Assembly (NCBI GenBank): GCA_029204045.2
Contig: CM055066.1
Span: 18,548,484 to 18,612,483, forward strand
DNA: 64,000 nucleotides
Direction: 5' to 3'
Source of the DNA: Tillandsia leiboldiana
Taxonomy: Eukaryota > Streptophyta > Magnoliopsida > Poales > Bromeliaceae
Shown piece after piece: positions 32,776-44,949 of this stretch (positions within the stretch are counted from its first letter, which is position 1; the number at the start of each line of letters is the position of its first letter). The position numbers and the translations under genes are program-made. A model generated the notes under the pieces. It ran no database searches. It saw only the letters and a list, made by a program, of their open reading frames with translations, and had not been told where the DNA came from.

Positions 32776-35700
32776 TGTAGTGACCCAGGTTTTCGTACTG
32801 TGTTTCCCGTGAATCCTGGGTGAGAAACATCTATTATTGGTGTATTAGGTCCACAGTGCATCAAAGGGATGCTACGGATGGACACAGTGTGGTATTTACT
32901 GTTGGTTTGACCTTCGGAGGTAATTGCCAAATTTTAGAAAATGATTTGGGCCAATCGGAGGGCGTATTTGAATTCAGCGCGGAAAAACGCTTGAAAACGG
33001 CTATTTACTTATTTATTTTGGAGTCCGGATGCCCAAAAACGGACCCCCGGAAGTTTTCTGCGCAAATTGGTGCATGGGGGGACCGGTGGACCGGCCAGGG
33101 ACACGTGGCGGCTCCTCATTGGGCCGGCGCACGCCTCCCGGTCCACGGAAAGGGCCGCTGGTGCATGGTGGACCGGCGGGCCACGTGGCAGCACGCGGTT
33201 GGGCCGGTGCAGGGCGCGCGGCGCACGGGAGGGTGCGCGGGCAGCGCGGGCAGGCCGGGCAAGCGCGGAGGGGGCGTGGTGCACGGTGGACCGGGGCGCG
33301 CCACGTGGCGGCCCCGGGTTGGCTGGTCCATGTGCGCGTGGCGCACGCGGCGCCACGCGGCGGCGGCCGTACGCGCACATGGGCGCACGTGGGCGCACGT
33401 GGCGGCGGTGCCCGCCGACAGCCGTGTCGGGCGGGGCCACGTGTCGCCACGCCGTTGGCTGGGGCACCCACCTTGCCGCCAATCACGGGGGACACGTGGC
33501 GCTTCCCCGTTGGGCCCGCACGGCTGTCGCCTGTTTGGCGGACACGTGGCGGGCCGTGGGCCGGGTCGGACGGCCGGTTGGACGGGAAGGGATCCCGTGC
33601 GCGGGCGGGCTGGGCCGGGCCGCACTGTGCGCGCCCGGAAAACCCTGGGCCGGGCCGCACTGTAGCCGCCCGAAACGTGGCCTGGGCTGCACTGTTCACA
33701 CCCGAAAGTGGGCCTGGGCACTGTAGCCGCCCGAAAGTTGGGACATGAAGGTCATTTTCCCAATTGTTTTATTGGGCCTATAAATAGCCTTCCCCTCCCT
33801 TCTTTTCTCCATTTTCCGAGAGAAAGAGAGAGAATCTGAGAGAGGTCATTGAAGAGAAGTTGTTCCTCACTGATTTTTCTACCTCGTGGTGCGTTCCCAG
33901 ATTTTCTGGAAGTTCGACAGCGGCGATCCGGATTTTACTGTGTGCCTCGTTTTTCCCCAAGCTTGGCCCGTTATCGTCGCATTTCAGTCCAAGGAGTCCC
34001 CTGCGCAGTACAGGAGGCCTGTTTCGACGATTTCTTCGCCAGTGTGTTCCTAAGAGGTAGGGCTTCGTTTTTTGTGTTGGTCGTTTCTCTGGATTCAGAT
34101 TCCTTGGCACGATTCCCGAGGTGTTTTGACCCCCTCTTTTGCTGTTTGGGTTTTTGGACAGCGGCGACTTCGATGAATTGTTTCTCCGTGTAGGAATATC
34201 AGATTGAGGCGATTCAAGAGTCGATTTTGGGCTACTTTTCGCGAGGAACACAACCGTGATTTTTCTGAGATTTTAGGAGCTCGGGACAAAGGTTAAATTC
34301 CTCATTTTGCGTGCTGATTATAAAAACAGCAAATCTGTTTTGAGACTTGTAGTTCTTACACCGTATACACTTATGTGATGTTGTAGGATACTGTTTCAGC
34401 TGACGGTGTGCATAGAGGACAGCGGGTATTTTCTTGGGTATTGGGCACGCTTTTCGAGGTGGGTGGTTGTTGCTTACCTCATTACTGACTATCTCACTAG
34501 GAGTATTAGAGATTCCCGACTTTAAACAGATAATCGGTACTTGTACTCATGAAATGCATAAGTAAACCCCACAAATAATATGACAGCTCATTTATGGTAA
34601 ACCGGGACACTGTTGTTGGACATATGCTGTAAACTATCATCGCATGCTAAAGTATTATCATAAAACCATCTTTTTCTAAATAAATATCCAATACTTTCCT
34701 TCTGTTTTTAAATGCGAACCTTTGCATGCTTGTTTGGACATCTAAATGGACTACTATTTATTGCTACACTATCTTCGGGACTTGACTTAGGAGAAACCAT
34801 GTTTCACTATTCTCCTTCGCATTTGGATATATGTTGCTCGGTTTGAGCAGGGTTTGGGATAGTGTAGTTGAGGCTTGAGTCTGGGACAGGTTTGACTCGA
34901 TTATATATTGTGGGGTATTGTGGTAACCGCGGACATGAGGCGGTTAGCCAGATATTGTTTATGATATCAGATTGTGGACTTATAGGGTGTTGCGGCGATC
35001 GCGGACATTAGGCGGTTGACCGGATGTTCACTTATGCATCAGATTGGGTTTCAGATTTTCCTAGTGGATGGTGTTTCCCACTTGTTGATTACTATTGCGT
35101 CTGATTGGGGATCAGGGTTACTTTAGTGGATGGATATTTCCCACTTTGATCATAGTCATGATCCAGTCCTGCTATTGTGAGACATTGGTTACAGAGATGC
35201 TTGATACAGAGGTACTTTACTCGTGTGGGTCGCTCCCCTCGAGTGCCACTCCGGAGTAGGCTTTACACCGTGCCGAGCGCCGGGCACCTTGATGAGTTGC
35301 GATTGGTGACAGAGCAGGCAGTGCCAGTACTTCCTGGCCCTTTGATTGGGTTTCTTTGGGCAGTTAGATTTACAGTTGCATGCATATACCGTAACCTTTG
35401 GCACAGCATCTAGAGGCATAGTAGTGGTAGCTTCTCTTTTTCCAGCAGTCTATATTGCATACCACTGTTCCTTCCTTTTTGCCTCTTATAGTCCTAGTGG
35501 GTGTGTCAGCATTTGAGGTTTTACCCACTAGGGGAGGCTACTGGTTTATCTAGTAGTTCTCACCCCCATTGTTGTTTTCTGTCTTCTTCCCTTTGTTTTG
35601 CAGAGTCATCTGCGCGAGCTGCTGGGCCATCAGCGGCTGATCGAGGTAAGAGGATTGCGGACTAGCTAGATCATCTACCCCGACTGTGAGAGTAGCTGGA

Positions 35701-35995
35701 CTTTTATTGCACCCCTTTTGTATCTCAGATTACAGTAGTTTACTTTTGGGACTGGTTTAGCCAGCTGTTTGTATTTTGGTTAGTGAGCTGGGAGTTTATT
35801 GTACTTTATTTCAGCTTGTATCTTATTTCCAGTCTGAGATTACTTATAGTTCTTTTAGTTCAGCTCTGTTTATGCTCTTCTATTGTATATCTTATATCTG
35901 AGCAGGTTACCAGCGCTTCGTGTACATGGAAAATTCTGTGTGCACGGCGGATCTGTTGGCGAGCCTGGGTTCTGGTTTACACCCGGGGCGTGACA
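32776..35995 (+). repeat. 3' LTR of family-B element (3220 bp)
   Basis: The complete reference LTR for family B. It runs from TGTAGTGACCCAGG to CCCGGGGCGTGACA and has the G-box array, a TATA box at 33779, donor-like AGAGGTAGGG near 34057 and two GCGG hairpins at 34924-34946 and 34998-35016. Confidence 0.93.
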
Positions 35996-36407
35996 CATAT
36001 GATGTTAAAAAAATATAAAATTTAGGTTTTTATAATGTTTAAATACTTTAAATTATATCTAATAGTATAAATTACCAATTCGGTATCTCTATCATCAAAT
36101 TAAAATGACTTACGAGCACAAAGACGATCATACTCATAAAATATAGTAATCAAAATAATTTATGATAGAGAGAAAGAGAGAGTCCAACTAGAATTCTTTT
36201 AATATTAATAGCACTAAACACTTGATACTACTAACTTTTCATTATTAGATTTATCCCTTTGATTATTTTTATTTCTTAAATTAATACTGTTTCACCCATC
36301 ACTACTAAATTCTTAAAAAACTACTAACATCTCAACCTCACATTCTTCGTGCAAGGACGGCAACTCTAAAAGTAAAAAGGCCAAATACTGCTAAAACCCG
36401 TCTAGCT

Positions 36408-36470
<63 letters not shown>

Positions 36471-36475
36471 CGGTT
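35996..36475. other. AT-rich non-coding stretch
   Basis: It begins with the CATAT target duplication. Text at 36200-36330 (TTATCCCTTTGATTATTTTTAT, then CATCTCAACC) resembles the interior of the MITE at 37066-37285, so an older copy may lie here. An AT array of about 28 units is at 36411-36468. Confidence 0.5.
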
Positions 36476-37002
36476 AGTATGTTTTTAAGCACACAGAGGC
36501 ATCCGTGCTTATAAATTATTTTTGATGTTGGAATTTTTGAATTGACAATCGGCTTTGTTAAACTTGATATAGAGTATTTAAAGTATCTAAAAAATAAATT
36601 TCATAATTTTTCGATATTATTTTCTTAGTGATCGTCCGGACCTAAAATCAACGTCTGAAAATAAAAATCTTACAAAATATGATGGTATGGCACTAAAATT
36701 TTATATCAAAGATATTGATCTTATTTTATATAGTATACAAAATTTTTTATCAAAATTTCACGTGATTTTAATATTTCTATACCGTTAAATTTAGAAACGA
36801 CTCATCACGATCATTAAAATTATTAATTTTGAGTATCGTTTGATCACTAGGCAAATAATATCGAAAAATTATATATTTTTTTTAAAAAAATACTTCAAAT
36901 ACTTATAGATCAAGTTTAATGGAGCCGATCATCAATTCGAAAGTCGCAACATCAACAATAATTTATAAACACAGAGGGCTTCATGCTTCTAAAAATATAC
37001 CA
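36476..37002. mobile_element. Long-TIR foldback MITE 1, between microsatellites
   Basis: The left arm (TTTTTAAGCACACAGAGG, TTATAAATTATTTTTGATGTTG, CGATATTATTT) is mirrored in reverse complement on the right arm (TTTTTAGAAGCATGAAGCCC, TTATAAATTATTGTTGATGTTG, CGATATTATTT). Arms are about 150 bp. An AT array lies on the left and CT/AT arrays on the right. Confidence 0.7.
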
Positions 37003-37031
37003 ACCTCCTTTTCTCTCTCTCTCTCTCTCTC

Positions 37032-37402
<371 letters not shown>

Positions 37403-37404
37403 GA

Positions 37405-37606
37405 GCTTATATGCTTTTAAAAATATAAGTCCATTCATATTTATAAATTTTTTACCATTAGATTTGTATTGAAATTTGTATTTTTTACTTTTTATTTCTC
37501 TTTCTTTAGTTAACTTTACAATACTACAAATTTCAATACAAATTTAATAATAAAAAATTTACAAGTATAAATTGGCTTGTACGTACATTTAAAAGTATAT
37601 AAGCTT
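37405..37606. mobile_element. Foldback MITE 3, between microsatellites
   Basis: AGCTTATATGCTTTTAAAAATAT on the left pairs with AAGCTTATATACTTTTAAATGTA (reverse complement of the right). The inner arms TTTGTATTGAAATTTGTA also pair. An AT array is on the left and CT/AT arrays on the right. Confidence 0.7.
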
Positions 37607-37614
37607 TACACACA

Positions 37615-37667
<53 letters not shown>

Positions 37668-37675
37668 GTGTAGGG

Positions 37676-37900
37676 CTACTATATTCTCATGAATATAAAT
37701 CTCTTTATACTCATAATTTTTTCACCCTTGGATGAAACAATGTGCGGTTATGATAATAGTGGTCCACCTAGCTAAGATTTACTAGGTTGTTGGTAAAATA
37801 GTATAAATCCTAAAAACTATTATAATTCTAACCGCATATTCCTTCATCTAAAAAATAAAAATTTATAAATATAATTTTTTTTTTATTCATAAGACTATAT
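37676..37900. mobile_element. Foldback MITE 4, between microsatellites
   Basis: The left arm CTCATGAATATAAATCTC..GATGAA..ATGTGCGGTTATGATAAT is mirrored by the right arm, which reads CTTATGAATAAAA..GATGAAGGAATATGCGGTTAGAATTATAA in reverse complement. AT units flank both ends. Confidence 0.68.
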
Positions 37901-39292
37901 ATATATATAATTGAGTTGTATCCATAGCAAATATTTGGCGTGAAGCAGAATTGAAACTCGAATTAGAGTCTAAAATAGAAGACATCTAAGACGGTGGTAA
38001 TTATTCAAAATAAGTCAAATGACTCATCTTGGTTTGATGGAGTAGGGTGTGAAACTCCTTTCTAGGGTTTGCGTTGCAATGAAGTTGGTGCGCACCGTGT
38101 AAGCTACGCCTCCGGTGGCTACATTTATTTCACCGTATCCTCGAGTTTCTCACTCTCCTCCACACTCATTTTATTTTTTCCATATTAGTTTATTATTTAA
38201 TAATTGTTATTTCTGCTATTATTGACTGAAGCTAATTACAATGGTAGGTAGTAATGGGGAAATGCGAAATTTTATTTAATACTCTAATCGCATGAAGTAA
38301 CGTACATGTAAAGAGTTGGAGAATAAGTTCATTTGAAAATTGAAACTGTAAAATTCAATTTTGTTTTCGAGATCGAGACGTGGTTTTAGGCTTGAATAGT
38401 TGCCTTGGGAAAATAATCCACGATCACAGTTAGTTAAATCGAAAGGAGAAAAAAAAAGAAAAAAGGGTTAGCTAGCTAGGTTTTGATCCTTTCGATTTCG
38501 TTTGGGTTCCTCTTAGAGTTGTGTTCGAACTAGATTTTGATCAATTCACCTGAAATAGCTAGATCAAAAAAATGGATCCTATTTTAAGTATTATAAATTG
38601 AGCCTTCTTGTATAATTATTATTATTATAACAATTAAATTTAAATATATCATACTAAATACTAAATTTATATTTATTTATAATTATAACTGTTATATATT
38701 TATAATTACTTGGAGCTAAATAGCCTCCAAATCAAAATAAAAGTTAAAAAAGGAGCTTTCGGAATGGCCTATAGTTGAGGTGTCTCTTTACATCAATGGG
38801 TAATAAATAATATCGATTGGGTCAAGTTGCCACAGAACCTTGCGAATGTGCCCGGAGCTCATAGGCTGAAGCCTCTCGGTAGATCCAACAAGTCAAAAAA
38901 AGACAAAACAAAACAAATATTAAAAAAAAAAGCAAAGGGAGAAAATTTGAGTGATAAAAAGAGTGCACCTGTCGCGCAGTAAGAGCAGCAGCACCATCAC
39001 AAAACCCCCTCATCTTATTGTACCCTTGAATGGCCGTTTTATATTTCACACACAAAAAAACCCCCGGTACCACCCCGCTTCCCACTCTCTCTCCGGCCCC
39101 CTCCTCCATCGAGAATTCGAGATCCACTACTCCTTCCCCCTTCCCCCTTCCCCCTTCCCCCTTCCCTTTTTAATTCCCTTTTTAATTAATAATAATTAAG
39201 CTCCTCCTACGTTCAATATATATATCTAGGACGGTCAGTCTGCAGGGTTTTGCCAAATTCGACCGATCGTTTAATCACCGATTGATCTCAGA
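37901..39292. other. Upstream region of the translocator gene
   Basis: Non-coding. The last 300 bp change from AT-rich to pyrimidine-rich. A CCCCTT-type tract at 39131-39168 probably lies in the 5' untranslated leader. TTTTATATTT at 39037-39046 is the best TATA candidate, about 250 bp before the ATG. Confidence 0.5.
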
Positions 39293-39982
39293 ATGGGAGG
39301 CCGGGACGAGGAAGCGGGCGGCAGTGTGGTGCGGAAAGTTGTGCTGTCGTACGCGTACGTATCGATCTGGATCTTCCTGAGCTTCACCGTGATCATATAC
39401 AACAAGTACATCCTCGACCCGAAGATGTACGACTGGCCCTTCCCCATCTCCCTCACCCTGATCCATATGGCCTTCTGCTCCTCCCTCGCCTTCGCGCTGG
39501 TTCGAATCCTGCGGTTGGTCGACCCTCCGACCTCACCTCCGATGTCCACCACGCTCTACGCCCACTCCGTCGTCCCCATCGGCGCCCTCTACGCCCTCTC
39601 CCTCTGGTTCTCCAACTCCGCCTACATCTACCTCTCCGTCTCCTTCATCCAGATGCTCAAGGCCCTCATGCCCGTCGCCGTGTACTCCGTCGGTGTGGCG
39701 TTCAAGAAGGAGAGCTTCAGGACCTCCGCCATGGCCAACATGCTCTCCATATCCCTCGGCGTCGCCGTTGCCGCGTACGGCGAGGCCAGGTTCGACCCCC
39801 GCGGCGTCGCGCTCCAGCTCGGCGCCGTCGCCTTCGAGGCCACGCGGCTCGTGCTCATACAGATACTGCTCACCTCCAAGGGCATCTCGCTCAACCCCAT
39901 CACCTCCCTCTACTACGTCGCTCCCTGCTGCTTCCTCTTCCTCCTCGTCCCTTGGTACGTATACGTACGTACATATATTGTT

Positions 39983-40049
<67 letters not shown>

Positions 40050-40515
40050 GTTATAATAAAAAAATATTAGACCGACTAGAGTAAATTGGCTGCTTGAATT
40101 GTGTGGTAGGTTCTTCGTGGAGCTACCCACCCTCCGCGCCGCGTCCTCCTTCCGGCCGGACTTGTTCATCTTCGGCACCAACTCCGTCTGCGCGTTCGGG
40201 CTGAACCTGGCCGTCTTCCTGCTGGTCGGGAAGACGTCGGCGCTGACGATGAACGTGGCCGGGGTGGTGAAGGACTGGCTGCTGATCGCATTCTCGTGGT
40301 CGGTGATCAAGGACACTGTCACCCCCGTCAACCTCTTCGGCTACGGCATCGCCTTCCTCGGCGTCGCCTACTACAACCACGTCAAGCTGCAGGCCCTCAA
40401 GGCCAAGGAGGCCGAGAAGAAGGCCGCCGCGCAGTCTAACGACGAGGAGGAGGCCGGCGCGTTGCTGCTCCAGGAGAGGGAAGGCCAACGGAAGAACAAC
40501 GATTCACAGACCTGA
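39293..40515 (+). CDS. Probable sugar phosphate/phosphate translocator (TPT/NST family)
   Basis: A membrane antiporter of the drug/metabolite transporter superfamily, expected to exchange a phosphorylated sugar or nucleotide-sugar for phosphate or a nucleotide. Exons 39293-39954 and 40110-40515 join at a GT-AG intron within a Trp codon, giving 355 residues, a full family length. Family signatures are VIIYNKYILD near residue 35, SVVPIGALYALSLWFSNSAY, SVSFIQMLKALMPVAVYS, and GKTSALTMNVAGVVKDWLLI near residue 260. The sequence is mostly hydrophobic, with about ten membrane segments and a charged lysine-rich C-tail. There is no chloroplast transit peptide, which places it with the endomembrane KT group rather than the plastid translocators. 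It resembles Arabidopsis At4g32390/At2g25520-type proteins. The substrate cannot be read from sequence. It is the only clear host gene in the window. Confidence 0.92.
39987..40046. repeat. (AT)n microsatellite in the translocator intron
   Basis: About 30 AT units fill over a third of the 155 bp intron. Reading through it creates a false C-terminus of isoleucine-tyrosine repeats. Confidence 0.93.
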
Positions 40516-40625
40516 TATTTTGATATCTGATCTACCCAAATTTCTTGTTTAGATTCATCTGTCGTCTTAAATTGTGGTATTTTTTTCGAGTCTTAAATTG
40601 TGGTATTATGATTCAATTAATGTTG

Positions 40626-41370
40626 TGTTGGAAAAATCCGGTATTCGCACCGGTATCAGATTTTGTGAATCCGTAATTCGTTTCGGTATCGCAATCCGCT
40701 CTGGTAACGCCTAGAGTTGGAATTCCGCAGCGAAAATGTCAAATCGAATTTTTACCAAAAACTCGTCTTCTTAACAAAACTGGAACCAATACAACTACAA
40801 AGAGAAGAAAAATCAATACAAGAAAATATGCGGGTGAAATAAGATTCATTAATCAAGAGAAGAATTACACCGATTACACAGACTTCTCTTCTGCAATAGA
40901 GTAGCTTTAACCCGAGCCCTCATCCTGAATCTCTCTCACCCTTCTCTCGTCTTCTCTAAACCTAAAAGACTATGGGTGTGGCTAAATTCTAGCCCAACCA
41001 CCTCTATGGGTGTTATCACCACCGTGCTGTGGATACCACTATATGGGTGTGGCTAAATTCTAGCCCAACCACCTCCATGGGTGTTATCACCACCGTGCTG
41101 TGGATACCACTATATGGGTGTGGCTAAATTCTAGCCCCCACCACCTCCATGGGTATTACCACCATCGTGGGTATATCTTCCTTAACACTCTCGTCAAATA
41201 ATAGCACATATGCTATATTTATAGATTACATCAAAAGCTATCCAAATTCTAGTCTAAATAGATTTTTATTCTAGTTAATATTTAAATCTTAACAAACTTA
41301 TCTCTTTAAGATTTAAATATTAATGTTAATCCAACCAGGATTCAACTACAAATATAATCAAGTCCTAACA
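40626..41370 (-). repeat. Copia LTR, minus strand, directly behind the translocator gene
   Basis: On the minus strand the LTR starts TGTTAGGACTTGATTATATT and ends CCGGATTTTTCCAACA, 745 bp. It is preceded by the copia polypurine tract CAAGGTGGAGAT at 41371-41382. A minus-strand TATA-like TATAAATATAGC lies at 41213-41224. It begins 110 bp after the translocator stop codon. Confidence 0.75.
40971..41165. repeat. 71 bp tandem repeat inside the copia LTR
   Basis: TATGGGTGTGGCTAAATTCT recurs at 40971, 41042 and 41113, giving about 2.7 units. Confidence 0.88.
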
Positions 41371-41474
41371 ATCTCCACCTTGATTTGATTTGTAGTCTTC
41401 AATCACTACATCGAGCTCTCATCCGCTCCACCTTGAGCGACTGCATCTCCGATCTCGCTTTTGGACTCTCTAGC
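41371..41474 (-). mobile_element. Copia internal remnant
   Basis: About 100 bp of internal sequence, beginning with the polypurine tract, remains before the family-B LTR starts at 41475. The rest of this copia element is not in the window. Confidence 0.55.
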
Positions 41475-44066
41475 TGTGGTGACCCAGATCTCTGCAGGGC
41501 TTCTACAGTGTGACCAGCACCTTCTGAAGGCCTATGTGGCGTGTCGGTGGTATTTCTGCACCAATTTGGACACAAGTGATGGACTTCGGGTGTTAAATGG
41601 ATCACGTGGGTAGTCGGATGACCCCGACGAATGTTTAGAAGTGGTTTCGCGTGAAACGGATATCAAAATTGGACTTAGCGCAAAAATTTGGATTAAGAAC
41701 ACCTTTCCGGATGCCTTCGGCAATTTTTAGAAATGGAATTTGGCAAAACGGACAGCGGATTTGGATTCAGCGCGCGAAAACGATCGAAATTGGCTATTTA
41801 CTTATATTTTTCGGAGCCCGGATGACTCGGCATGGATTTCGAGGCAACAGGTACTGTTCCGGCGGCGGTGGTGGAGCGCGGCGGCGGCGGAGCGCGGCGG
41901 CGCGGGTTCGGGCAGGCGGCGGAGCGGCCGCGGGCTGGCGCGCGGGCGCGCGGTCCACGGCGCCGGCGTGCACCGGAGGGCTGGACACGTGGCGGCCGCT
42001 GGGTGGCTGGTGCAGGCAGCGCGGTCCACGGAGTTTGTGGCAGGTGCCTCGGGGTGCGTGCCCGACAGCGCGGCGTGCGCGCACGCGGGCGCGCGTTGAC
42101 ATGCGGTTCCCGCTCGGGCGCGCCACGCGTCGGCTCCGAGGCAGGCCACGCGGCGCCTGGTGAGCGGCCGGATCCGCTGTCCCCTGTTCGGTGCCACGTG
42201 GCACGTTGGGGTGATTCCGGGCGCTGGATCAACGGCCCGGATTGGGCACTGTTGGTGTTCTGTGTGCGCCCGAAAACATTCGGGCGTGCGGAAACTGGGA
42301 CTTGGATGGAATTATCCCATTTGTTTGGATTTGGCTATATATATCCCCTCTTTGGCCTGCGATTTGAAGGTTTTTCCGAGCTTTTCTCCCTCTGAGCCTT
42401 GAAGGAAAAATGTTCCTCTCTCTCTCCTCCACCCTTCTATGAAGTTTCAGATTTTTTGAAGGCCTCGATATCCGTGCTTTCTGCGACGCGGCGCACTGCG
42501 ATGTTTCTTGGATTTTGGCTTCCACCGTCACTTTTTGGTCTGCGAGGCACCCTAGATCACCCCGATGGAATTTTGGGCCGATTTTCATGGCATTGCGTTC
42601 ACGAGAGGTAAGGCTTCGTTTTCCGTGTTGATCACTTTTCAGCATTTCGAGTTTTTGGCATAGTTCCCGAGGCAAACTTTGACCCCTTGTTCTGCTGTGA
42701 GTTTTTGGACAGCGGAGGCTTGTCGATTTTCTATCTTGACCTGTGAGCATCAGAATGAGGCGTATAAGGACTCGATTGATATCTACTCTTCGAGAGGAAC
42801 GCGCTCGTATTTTTATTGGATTTTTATGAGGTCGTTTAGAGGGTGAGAATTAAGCTTCTTTGCTGCTGTTTTTCCAGCAGGATTGTGTTCTTGAGGAAGT
42901 GGCTTCAATGTTGTTCTAATTGTTTCTTGGCCTACAGGTGTCGGAATAAGGTGTATAAATACTCGTTTTGGGGCTACTCGTCGCGAGGATCGCAACCGTG
43001 ATTTTTCTGAGATTTTTAGAGGAATGTATGCAGGTGAAAATCCCCCTCCTCTCTGCTGGTTTGTAAAAATAGCATGTGCTGTTTTGGGGATGTTGTGGTG
43101 TTGGTTATTGATTGTTTGTGATGTTATTGGTTGGAACAGAGGCTTGTGCGGCTGAATACCGAGGGTGCGGTTTTGGTAGATTTTGGATAGCGTGTGACTA
43201 CGCACTTCACCGACTTCGGCTTTGACTGCGGAAAGCGTTTCAGGTGGGTTGCTTCATCCCCAGAACCGGTGGACGGTTCTCTAATTCTATATATTAGAAT
43301 GCATGCATGGTTAAATGTACAATTAATAGTATTGAGATGTAAGCATGAAAAGTGGCATAGATCTTGTGGATTAATGCTTACCTAATTATTGTACATGTTA
43401 TTTAATCATTGGCCTATTCATATGGGTTTGACATTTTGTAGTAGCAGGTTTTTAATTAGCATGCCATGTTAGCACATAGTATTTTGCGAGGATTGATCAT
43501 TCGAGGGGACAGGATATTGTATCTATGTGCGGGTTTTACTCTGAGGGGTTATTATGGATCATGAATTTTGGGCAGGTGTAGTCCATAGATGATTTTGGCA
43601 TGAGTTTATATTTATGTGAAGCTACTATCGATTATACTTCCTTTTATCTTTCTTGAGGACAAATGCATGCTTGTATGGACACCTAGATAGGCCATCTTTA
43701 CTGCTACACTTTCATATTGGGACTTGACTTAGGAGAAACCATCTCTGCTTCTTTTCTCTTTTTGTAAGTCACATGGGTCATGTTGCTCGGGTTCGAGCAG
43801 AGATTTGGGATAGTGTAGCTGGGATCTTGGTGTCGGGGCCAGGTTGTACCGGATTGTGGTAGGCAGGGTTTTCGGCGACCGCGGATATTGGGCGGTTGGC
43901 CGGATGTGGGTTGTTGGACCAGGTTGTGGTTTATAGTGTATTGCGGCAACCGCGAACATTGGGCGGTTGACCGGAGGTTGCTTATGCATCAGATTGGGTA
44001 TCAGGTTTCTCTAGTGGATGGAGTTTCCGACTTATTGTGTACTGTTGCATCAGTTTGGGGATCGGG
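41475..44066 (+). mobile_element. Family-B-like LTR, 5' 2.6 kb
   Basis: It starts TGTGGTGACCCAGATC and follows the family-B order: AGCGCGCGAAAACG, GC-rich U3 with CACGTG sites, TATA box (42335-42344), donor-like GAGAGGTAAGG near 42604, GACTTGACTTAGGAGAAACC, and GCGG hairpins near 43877 and 43947. It stops at GGGGATCGGG, where an inverted LTR end begins. Confidence 0.75.
42335..42344 (+). promoter_or_regulatory. TATA box of family-B-like LTR
   Basis: CTATATATAT, in the same position relative to the GC-rich U3 as the TATA box at 27603. Confidence 0.6.
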
Positions 44067-44949
44067 TGTCACGCCCCGGGGTCGAAACTGCGACCCGGGC
44101 TCGCCAACAGATCCGCCACCTATGCCAACCTGCATAAGCGAAGCGTCCTACCTGCAAGGAAAGTACTACAGCTAAAACAGATATCAGAGCTATAAATAAA
44201 AAAAAAACTGCTGTAAGACTAAAATCAATCACTGTACAACTGGAAAATAATACAACAAAGTCCGTCTCCCAAAAATAATAATCATACAATATCCTCATAC
44301 ACAAGCTCTGAACCCAACCGGGAGGTATCTCCAATAAATACACCAGTGTACAGTCTCTCAATACAACATATCCTCACTACATCAGTCACTCAAAAGAGGA
44401 AAAAAAATAAAACAACTAATCTACTGAAGATCTCCTCTGAAGGGGTACCGCTACTCTCCAACGACGGGTAGGGATCTAGCTCGCGACTCTCTCGCCTCGG
44501 TCAGAAGGATCAGCAACTGGAGCAACAGGGACAGGAGAAGAAGTCCCTGGGGAAAAGACACCACGACGGGTATGAGAACTACTTCCCACAGTAGTTCTCA
44601 GTGGGTGCCGTCAACAAGCCCAACGGTCTGCCCACCAAGTCTACCAGAGGCAAAAAGTAACCAAAGCAGGACTGAAGGGGGAAAAGCTAGAAAAAAAATA
44701 ACTCTACAGCTACTATGCCTCTATCTAGATGCTCAAGTAGTGGAACAGATGATAATATGATGCATCTACTGACTCACAAGTATAGTCACCCAATCTACAC
44801 TGACTGCCTCCTCGGGTCCAGTCAAACCTGCGCCTACCTACTGCCGTTACATCCCGGAGGACCGGACTGACGTAGGGCGTCCGTAGCTGCCAAAACTGGC
44901 CCAGCCAGAGGGACTGTGTCGACAAGTCGCGATACAAAAGTAACAAATC
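44067..44949 (-). mobile_element. Family-B-like LTR 3' end, inverted
   Basis: It begins with TGTCACGCCCCGGGG, the reverse complement of the LTR terminus. It matches the first 800-900 bp of the larger inverted LTR at 54226 (GCTCGCCAACAGATCCGCCACC and GGGGTACCGCTACTCTCC landmarks). The right edge abuts a new plus-strand LTR start. Confidence 0.75.

Larger units (their letters stand above)
26601..35995 (+). mobile_element. Family-B Ty3/gypsy retrotransposon (Tekay/Del-like), with gap
   Basis: A 9.4 kb element as assembled, flanked by a perfect 5 bp duplication CATAT at 26596-26600 and 35996-36000. The LTRs start TGTAGTGRCCCAGG and the 3' LTR ends CCCGGGGCGTGACA. The polypurine tract lies just before the 3' LTR. 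The domain order (protease, reverse transcriptase, RNase H, integrase, chromodomain-like tail) fits chromoviruses. A run of N at 28819-28918 removes the end of the 5' LTR, the primer site and most of gag. One in-frame stop in integrase would block the full polyprotein. The LTRs look about 98 percent identical away from the gap, indicating fairly recent insertion. Confidence 0.92.

Noticed and set aside
39293..40084. A 263-codon version of the translocator ending in an isoleucine-tyrosine run
   Set aside because: It reads through a clear GT donor into the AT microsatellite; the spliced form restores the conserved family C-terminus.
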